A DNA stretch of 7,154 nt from Lachnospiraceae bacterium (GTDB lineage Bacteria; Bacillota; Clostridia; Lachnospirales; Lachnospiraceae): the NCBI GenBank assembly GCA_017412265.1, contig JAFPYK010000066.1:1-7154 (forward strand). Direction: 5' to 3'. This document shows, one piece after another, positions 1 to 4,998 of this stretch. The position numbers and the translations under genes were made by a program. Below the pieces are notes generated by a model. It ran no database searches and was not told the DNA's origin. It was given only the letters and a program-made list of their open reading frames with translations. Every line of letters starts with the position of its first letter. Position 1 is the first letter of the stretch.

Positions 1-876
1 CATGCTTTCCAGCTCCTCGGTATCCCTCATCTGTGTAATGACCAGGACAGTCGTCAGATCCGAGAAATCCACGGCCGGGGTCAGATGCCCCGACATGGTC
101 AGCTTCGACGAATCCATCTTATAATCGATCAGATAGCCGATCAGGATGCCGGGAAGATACCGGTCAGAGAGCTGCGAGGTCACCACGGCCGCCCCTTCCG
201 ACAGCTGCGCGTCCTTATCGATCAGCGATACGTCCAGGGCCAGCGTCCCGTCCTCCCGCAGCGTCAGGTCGCCCCGCACCATGCAGGTCTCCCGGGAATC
301 CTGGAACGTTCCGGTCACATAGCTGCCCTCGTCAATCAGGGAACGCACGCGGCTGTAATGCTCGCCGCACTCCGCCACAATGCCGCACAGGCCGTTGCCC
401 GCCAGCACGTTCATCCCCTCGCTGATCCCGTCCGCCGACCCCTTGTCGATGACAAACTGGTCGAACCAGTTGGACGTGTTGCGGCTGATCACACGGGCCG
501 CCACCTTCGGATAATCACCGTAGGTCTGATCCAGATCAAACAGCTTGCGAAGATCCTCCAGTTCTCGTTTCTCCTGAAGCAGGACCGTATTCTGCGCGGA
601 CTTCTCCGCCAGCTCCTTATTCAGTTGTTCATTTTCAGCGATCAGCTCGCCCTTCTCCCGGAAATACTGCACCTTCTCCTGTGTGAAATCCCGCACCTTC
701 ACGAACGCTTTCTCAAACGGCTCGTAGATCGAATACAGGGCGTCCCTGGCGCTGTCAAACCGCTGCTCGTAGCGGTAAGACAGATACAGCAGGCTGACAC
801 ACACAAGCGTCAGCAGGATAAAGAGATATTTGGAGCGGATCGTAAATCTGGAAAACCTTCTTCTGCGTCTTCTCAT
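1..876 (-). CDS. mreC: Rod shape-determining protein MreC, C-terminus cut by window edge
   Basis: MreC is a membrane-anchored scaffold of the elongasome. It links cytoplasmic MreB filaments to MreD and the wall-synthesis enzymes (RodA/PBP2) on the outer face. The 292 residues visible begin with an Arg-rich cytoplasmic tail (residues 2-7 are all Arg). One membrane segment follows at about 17-33 (KYLFILLTLVCVSLLYL), then a predicted coiled coil at about 65-112. The paired beta-barrel domain contains family-typical stretches: ARVISRN (127-133), FVIDKGSADGISEGMNV (141-157), LPGILIGYL (241-249) and PAVDFSDLTTVLVI (267-280). The frame stays open to base 1, so only a short C-terminal tail is probably missing given the usual family length near 280-300. 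The ATG at 876-874 has GAGG (881-884) four bases upstream and starts 17 nt after the mreB stop, which suggests co-transcription. Identification is secure from the domain order and from the position after mreB. Confidence 0.95.
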   Translation of the reverse strand, partial: MRRRRRRFSRFTIRSKYLFILLTLVCVSLLYLSYRYEQRFDSARDALYSIYEPFEKAFVKVRDFTQEKVQYFREKGELIAENEQLNKELAEKSAQNTVLLQEKRELEDLRKLFDLDQTYGDYPKVAARVISRNTSNWFDQFVIDKGSADGISEGMNVLAGNGLCGIVAECGEHYSRVRSLIDEGSYVTGTFQDSRETCMVRGDLTLREDGTLALDVSLIDKDAQLSEGAAVVTSQLSDRYLPGILIGYLIDYKMDSSKLTMSGHLTPAVDFSDLTTVLVITQMRDTEELESM

Positions 877-893
877 TGATCCTCTGTTACCCG

Positions 894-1919
894 TCAGTAA
901 AATCTGCGGATTTTCTTCAGTTCTTTAAATACCTTTAACAGCTCTTTGGACTCCATGATCTTGCCGAGCCCGTCCACAGCCGCCGTCTCGCAGTTGTCGG
1001 AAACGAAGACCTCCAGGCCCGTGTGCTCCGAGAGCAGCCGTGACAGCTCCGGAATCCTCGCGGATCCGCCGGTCAGGTAGATGCCGGTCTTCTTGATGTC
1101 CGAAGAGATCTCCGGAGGCGTTCTCTCGAGGACGATACGCACACCGTCCACGATCGACATGAGCAGGTCGTGCATCGCGTCCCGAAGCACCGATGCCTCC
1201 ACCTCCACCTCCGCCGGCAGGCCGGTGACAATGTGCCTTCCGTAGGCGGTCAGCGTGGCTCCCTCTTCCTCGGGCGTCTCCGACAGGCTCTTCTTGAGGA
1301 GCTCCGCCGTCTTAAGTCCGACCGAGACATTGTACTGCCTCTTGATCGTGTTGAGCACCGCCTCGTCGAGCTTCTCGCCGCCGATCAAGACCATGCGGCT
1401 CAGCACGATGCCGCCCAGAGAAACCACGGAGACCTCGGTCACCTCATATCCCACGTCCACGATCATCATGCCGCGCGTTCCCACGACATTCTGGCCGATG
1501 CCGACACCGTCCGAGATCGCTCTCTCGATCAGGAGCACCGACCCGGGGCGGATCTGCGAGCTCTCCACCACGTCGTAGAAAGCCTTCTTCTCCACCTCAG
1601 TGATGTCAAACGGAAACGCCACCAGGAAGTTCGGGCGGTAGAGCGGGAAGGAGCGCACCTTCAGCTCCTTCAGGATCCGGTCATACATATACTGCATGTT
1701 GTCGATATCCGTGATAACCCCGTTCTTGACCGGGTTCGTGATCTGGATATCCTCCGGCGCCTTCTCCATCATGTCATAAGCCTCGTCGCCATAGGCCACC
1801 ACGCCGTTCTTGCCGCGCTTCGCGATCAGATTCTTCTGGCAATAGACCATGCCCTCTTCCGCTTTATAAACCTTGATGGAATTGCTGCCGAAATCAATCC
1901 CGTAGTAATTACCTGCCAT
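894..1919 (-). CDS. mreB: MreB-family actin-like protein with divergent nucleotide-binding motifs
   Basis: MreB proteins are bacterial actins that form short membrane-associated filaments and steer lateral peptidoglycan synthesis. This 341-residue protein shows the whole actin-fold order. Phosphate-1 is GIDFGSNSIKVY at 7-18, the catalytic-loop region is IERAISDGVGIG at 131-142, and phosphate-2 is VDVGYEVTEVS at 154-164. These are followed by SLGGIV (167-172), GGEKLDEAVLN (180-190), the TPPE segment (267-270) and the adenosine loop LTGGSARI at 282-289. Length and location between radC and mreC fit MreB. The odd point is loss of canonical residues: usual IDLGTANT reads IDFGSNSI, usual DIGGGTTEV reads DVGYEVTEV, and usual IEEPxAAAIG reads IERAISDGVG. 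Asp9, Glu132 and Asp155 remain. ATP binding or hydrolysis may therefore be altered (inference). The start at 1919 is preferred because GAGG lies 6 nt upstream. A GC-type ATG at 1931 lacks a ribosome site and would add only four residues. Confidence 0.9.
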   Translation of the reverse strand: MAGNYYGIDFGSNSIKVYKAEEGMVYCQKNLIAKRGKNGVVAYGDEAYDMMEKAPEDIQITNPVKNGVITDIDNMQYMYDRILKELKVRSFPLYRPNFLVAFPFDITEVEKKAFYDVVESSQIRPGSVLLIERAISDGVGIGQNVVGTRGMMIVDVGYEVTEVSVVSLGGIVLSRMVLIGGEKLDEAVLNTIKRQYNVSVGLKTAELLKKSLSETPEEEGATLTAYGRHIVTGLPAEVEVEASVLRDAMHDLLMSIVDGVRIVLERTPPEISSDIKKTGIYLTGGSARIPELSRLLSEHTGLEVFVSDNCETAAVDGLGKIMESKELLKVFKELKKIRRFY

Positions 1920-1925
1920 TGTAAA

Positions 1926-1929
1926 CCTC
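1926..1929 (-). promoter_or_regulatory. Ribosome binding site that decides the mreB start
   Basis: On the minus strand the sequence reads AATGAGGTTTACAATG. GAGG sits 6 nt before the second ATG (1919-1917), a near-ideal spacing. The first ATG (1931-1929) overlaps this Shine-Dalgarno core by one base and has only a poor purine run directly against it. Translation is therefore expected from 1919, giving MAGNYYG as the N-terminus. Confidence 0.75.
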
Positions 1930-1950
1930 ATTCTTCGGGCGGTCCCCGTC

Positions 1951-2664
1951 TTAAATGTCCTCGGAGAAGTTCATCACGTCCCTCAGGGAAGTGTATCTCA
2001 GGTCTCCGATGATGAGATGGTCCGCGAGCGGGATATCAAGGATCCGCCCCGCCTCCGCGGCCCGCCTTGTCATTGCGATGTCTTCATCGCTGGGTGCAGG
2101 GTCCCCGCTGGGGTGGTTGTGCACCAGGAAGATCTGCACCGCTCCCCTGCGCAGCGCGGTCAGAAACAGTTCTCTTACCGAGACGAAGGTCGCGTTTACC
2201 TTGCCGCGGCTCATGATGCTCTCGCCGATCAGGCGCCCCTTGTGGTCGAGCATCCCCAGCAGGAGCTGCTCGTAGCCCAGGTGCCGGAAATCCTCCATGT
2301 AATACCGGGCGATATCCTGCGCGGACCGCATCACCGGCAGTTCCGGGCGGGCCGTCTTGGACATCCGCCTGGCCAGCTCCCCGATCGCGAGCAGCTGGAT
2401 CGCCTTGACCGTGCCGATCCCGTCGATCTGCCGCAGCTCCTCCGCCGTCGCCTGCCGGAGGATCAGCAGGCCGGGGTGCTTCTTCTCATCCAGATTCAGA
2501 ACCCTCCTGGCAAGCTCCAGAGCCGTCTGGTGCCGGGTTCCTGTCCGCAGGATCACCGCCAGCAGCTCTCCGTCCGAGAGTGCCTCGATCCCCTGTGACT
2601 GCGCCTTCTCATAAGGCCGTTCGCTGACCGGATATTCCTTCTGAGTCAGATGTTCGTGTTCCAT
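1951..2664 (-). CDS. radC: RadC family JAB/JAMM-domain protein (UPF0758, YsxA-like)
   Basis: This 237-residue protein is of normal length for the RadC family, whose biochemical role is unsettled. It was named after a DNA-repair phenotype later attributed elsewhere, so repair function should not be assumed. The N-terminal part carries a helix-hairpin-helix-like segment at about 75-95 (core QIDGIGTVKAIQLLA), compatible with DNA contact. The C-terminal JAB domain has a complete metal-site motif: HNHPSGDPAPSDED at 182-195, matching HxH-x7-S-x2-D with His182, His184, Ser192 and Asp195. Glu148 is the likely upstream acid. The zinc-protease-like fold is therefore intact, although no substrate can be read from sequence. 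AAAGGAG at 2669-2675 lies 4 nt before the ATG. radC heads the radC-mreB-mreC unit, the same arrangement as ysxA-mreBC in Bacillus subtilis, and 31 nt separate it from mreB. Confidence 0.96.
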   Translation of the reverse strand: MEHEHLTQKEYPVSERPYEKAQSQGIEALSDGELLAVILRTGTRHQTALELARRVLNLDEKKHPGLLILRQATAEELRQIDGIGTVKAIQLLAIGELARRMSKTARPELPVMRSAQDIARYYMEDFRHLGYEQLLLGMLDHKGRLIGESIMSRGKVNATFVSVRELFLTALRRGAVQIFLVHNHPSGDPAPSDEDIAMTRRAAEAGRILDIPLADHLIIGDLRYTSLRDVMNFSEDI

Positions 2665-2668
2665 ATGT

Positions 2669-2675
2669 CTCCTTT
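2669..2675 (-). promoter_or_regulatory. Strong ribosome binding site of radC
   Basis: AAAGGAG on the minus strand is 4 nt upstream of the ATG at 2664-2662. It is the best Shine-Dalgarno match in the window, consistent with radC being the first gene of a new transcript rather than a translationally coupled one. Confidence 0.8.
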
Positions 2676-2727
2676 CTTCTGCGTTTTCCGCGCTCGAAAG
2701 GGACTCTCTCCTGAAAAACCAACTTTT

Positions 2728-2756
2728 AGTGTACCATATCCATGCGTCCTTTACAA
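2728..2756 (-). promoter_or_regulatory. Predicted sigma-A promoter of radC-mreB-mreC
   Basis: Reading the minus strand, TTGTAA (2756-2751) is followed by exactly 17 nt and then TACACT (2733-2728). Each hexamer matches the housekeeping consensus at four of six positions. TG stands one base before the -10, forming an extended -10 element. Transcription would start near 2721, leaving an untranslated leader of about 57 nt before radC. The hexamers lie in the only sizeable gap of the window, an AT-richer stretch than its surroundings. Not experimentally supported here. Confidence 0.6.
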
Positions 2757-2761
2757 CGGAC

Positions 2762-4045
2762 TCACAGTTGAATTAAGTTTTTCTCAAACAATTTCTGCAG
2801 GGACATCAGGATCCCCAGCTTCGCGTGATACCAGGTCAGTCCGCCCTGGAAATAGACCGCGTAAGGGGGCTCGATCGGCGCGTCCGCGGACAGTTCGATG
2901 GACGAACCCTGCACAAATGCGCCCGCCGCCATGATCACATCCGAGTGGTATCCCGGCATGGCCCACGGCTCCGGCGTCACGTAGGAGTCGACCGGCGCGG
3001 CGGCCTGGATGCCTTCGCAGAAGGCAATCACCGCCTCCGGGGAGCGCAGAACCACCGACTGGATGATATCGTGCCGGTCCTCTGCCCCGTTCGGAATCAC
3101 GTCAAATCCGAGCTTCTCATAGACATTTGCCGCGAAGACCGCGCCCTTTAAGGCACCCGCAGTCACGGTCGGCGCGAGGAACAGGCCCTGGAAGAAGGAC
3201 TGATTGAGTCCCAGAGTCGCGCCCACCTCCATACCGAGGCCAGGGGCCGTCAGCCGGTAAGCACACTCCTCGATCAGGTCTCTCCTGCCGACGATATATC
3301 CGCCGATCGGGGCCAGGCCGCCGCCCGGGTTCTTGATCAGGGAGCCTACACACAGATCCGCGCCGACGTCCGAAGGCTCCATCACCTCCACGAACTCTCC
3401 GAAGCAGTTGTCCACCATCACGATGAGCTCCGGCTTGATCTCCTTGACAAATGCGATCAGCTCCCCGATCTGCGCGACCGAGAAGGTCGGCCGGGTCTGA
3501 TAGCCCTTCGAGCGCTGGATCGTCACCATCTTCGTCTTCTCGCCGATCGCCCTGCGGATATTCTCATAGTCAAATGTCCCGTCCGCGAGCAGATCGACCT
3601 GCCGGTAGGTGATCCCGTACTCCGCAAGCGACCCTCTCGAAGGCCGGATGCCGATAACCCCCTCCAGCGTGTCATAAGGCTTGCCCACCGGCGAGAGCAG
3701 CTCGTCTCCCGGCCGCAGGTTGGCCGCCAAGGCCACCGTCAGCGCATGCGTGCCGCAGGTCAGCTGGGGCCGCACAAGAGCCGCCTCCGCGTGGAAGATA
3801 TCCGCATAGACCGCCTCCAGCGTCTCCCGCCCCAGGTCGTTGTAGCCGTATCCGGTGGACGCGGCAAAATGCATCTCGCTCAAGCGGTTCTTCTGCATCG
3901 CGCCGATCACCTTCATCTGGTTAAACTCCGCCACGCGGTCGATCTGCGCGAAGCGCTCCGCAAGCAACGCCTCCACCTCTCTCCCGAAGTCATAGACCTC
4001 CGGCGAGATTTTTAATGATTCATAGATCGTTTCCAGTTCCTTCAT
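2762..4045 (-). CDS. PLP-dependent lyase, PF06838 'methionine gamma-lyase' family (YnbB-like)
   Basis: This 427-residue fold-type I PLP enzyme belongs to the family annotated as methionine gamma-lyase or 'aluminum resistance protein' (Bacillus YnbB). The true substrate is not established from sequence. Family-typical features are HFAASTGYGYNDLGRE at 59-74 and CGTHA at 97-101, near the cofactor phosphate site. VDNCFGEF at 211-218 contains Asp212, expected to pair with the pyridine nitrogen. SLIKNPGGGLAPIGGY at 235-250 contains Lys238, the expected Schiff-base lysine. All key residues are present, so it should be active. The ATG at 4045 overlaps the miaA stop by 4 nt (ATGA). The nearest purine-rich site, AAGGG, is about 12 nt away, so translation probably depends on coupling to miaA. 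The reading frame stays open upstream to 4237, but those 64 residues lie within miaA and look unlike protein family sequence. Cytoplasmic; it appears to be the last gene of the mutS operon. Confidence 0.93.
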   Translation of the reverse strand: MKELETIYESLKISPEVYDFGREVEALLAERFAQIDRVAEFNQMKVIGAMQKNRLSEMHFAASTGYGYNDLGRETLEAVYADIFHAEAALVRPQLTCGTHALTVALAANLRPGDELLSPVGKPYDTLEGVIGIRPSRGSLAEYGITYRQVDLLADGTFDYENIRRAIGEKTKMVTIQRSKGYQTRPTFSVAQIGELIAFVKEIKPELIVMVDNCFGEFVEVMEPSDVGADLCVGSLIKNPGGGLAPIGGYIVGRRDLIEECAYRLTAPGLGMEVGATLGLNQSFFQGLFLAPTVTAGALKGAVFAANVYEKLGFDVIPNGAEDRHDIIQSVVLRSPEAVIAFCEGIQAAAPVDSYVTPEPWAMPGYHSDVIMAAGAFVQGSSIELSADAPIEPPYAVYFQGGLTWYHAKLGILMSLQKLFEKNLIQL

Positions 4046-4998
4046 CTTGATATGATTCCCTTCTCCCTCAGGATCCGAAGCATCTCCGCAAGTAGCGCTT
4101 CCTCCCCCGTATAAGCATCTTTGTCGAGCCAGATCACGTCCCGCTCTCTTCGAAACCAGGTCAGCTGGCGCTTGGCGAAATGCCTCGTATCCCGCTGGAT
4201 CCGCTCCCTGGCCTCTTCCATGGTCATCTCCCCGCACAGGGCCGCTGCCGTCTCCTTGTAGCCGAGTCCCTGCATCGAGACCGCCCCGCGGGACAGGCCG
4301 CCCGCGAGAAGCCCTCGGACCTCATCGGCCAGCCCTTCCTCAAACATCTGCTCCACTCTCCGGTCAATCCGCTCGTAGAGCCTCGCCCGGTCCATCGTCA
4401 GCACAAAATACGCAGACCGGAACACCGCTTCCTTCTCGCGCTCTCTCCGGTTGTGCTCCGAGATCCTGCCTCCGTTGGCGGCGTGATATTCCAGTGCCCG
4501 CACCACACGCTTGATATTGTTCGGATGGATGGCCTCCGCTGCGTCCGGATCAATCTCCGCGAGCCTCCGGTGCAGGGCCTCTGCCCCGTGTGCCTCGGCA
4601 TATGCCATGAGCTCCGCGCGGATATCCGCCGTGTCTTCCTCCTCCGCGAAATCAATCCCGTACAGCAGGGCCTGGATATAATAGCCGGTCCCGCCGGTCA
4701 GCACCGGCACATGGCCTCTCTCGTAGATGCCCGGCAGAATGCGCCTGGCCTCCTGTACGAAGCGGGCCACGTTATAGTCTTCCGTCGGATCGCAGACATC
4801 GATCAGATGATGCGTGATGCCCCTCGTCTCCTCCGGGCGGATCTTCGCGGTCCCGATGTCCATCCCGCGGTAGACCTGCATGGAATCCGCCGAAACGATC
4901 TCTCCGCCGACCGCTTCCGCAAGCGACAGAGACAGACTGGTTTTGCCCGCGGCCGTCGGCCCGGTCAGAATGATCAGGGGATTGGATGTCTTACACAA
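4042..4998 (-). CDS. miaA: tRNA dimethylallyltransferase MiaA, TTG start
   Basis: MiaA transfers a dimethylallyl group from dimethylallyl diphosphate to N6 of A37 in tRNAs reading UNN codons, giving i6A, which is later methylthiolated by MiaB. The protein has 318 residues, normal for the family. Motifs in order are the P-loop GPTAAGKT at 13-20, DSMQVYRGMDIGTAK at 38-52 (substrate A37 recognition, catalytic Asp38), TGGTGYY at 101-107, NNIKRVVRALE at 160-170, QGLGYKE at 243-249, and the tRNA-binding RHFAKRQLTWFRR at 272-284. The start codon is TTG (4998-4996), which overlaps the mutL stop as TTGTGTAA. An in-frame TAG lies only seven codons upstream, and the first ATG downstream falls after the P-loop, so TTG is effectively forced. 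No good Shine-Dalgarno sequence is visible, so coupling to mutL translation is likely. The same mutL-miaA neighbourhood occurs widely in Firmicutes. Confidence 0.97.
   Translation of the reverse strand: MCKTSNPLIILTGPTAAGKTSLSLSLAEAVGGEIVSADSMQVYRGMDIGTAKIRPEETRGITHHLIDVCDPTEDYNVARFVQEARRILPGIYERGHVPVLTGGTGYYIQALLYGIDFAEEEDTADIRAELMAYAEAHGAEALHRRLAEIDPDAAEAIHPNNIKRVVRALEYHAANGGRISEHNRREREKEAVFRSAYFVLTMDRARLYERIDRRVEQMFEEGLADEVRGLLAGGLSRGAVSMQGLGYKETAAALCGEMTMEEARERIQRDTRHFAKRQLTWFRRERDVIWLDKDAYTGEEALLAEMLRILREKGIISR

Larger units (their letters stand above)
2665..2761 (-). other. 97-nt intergenic spacer between lyase gene and radC
   Basis: This is the boundary between the two gene clusters. 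It contains the predicted radC promoter and ribosome binding site. I see no stem-loop followed by a T-run in the minus-strand direction, so the upstream operon has no visible intrinsic terminator here. No small ORF, tRNA or riboswitch-like structure was recognised. Confidence 0.7.

Noticed and set aside
1920..1950. Small inverted repeat (CGGG/CCCG) between radC and mreB as a terminator
   Set aside because: The stem is only four pairs with no T-run after it, and a terminator there would cut a conserved operon; it looks like chance in GC-rich DNA.
2665..2761. A regulatory RNA or riboswitch in the radC leader
   Set aside because: The leader after the predicted start is only about 57 nt, with no recognisable stem arrangement or terminator/antiterminator pair.
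4046..4237. 64-residue N-terminal extension of the PLP lyase
   Set aside because: It lies wholly within miaA, has an Arg/Gly/Asp-rich composition unlike a folded domain, and the ATG at 4045 with the ATGA overlap gives the family's usual length.
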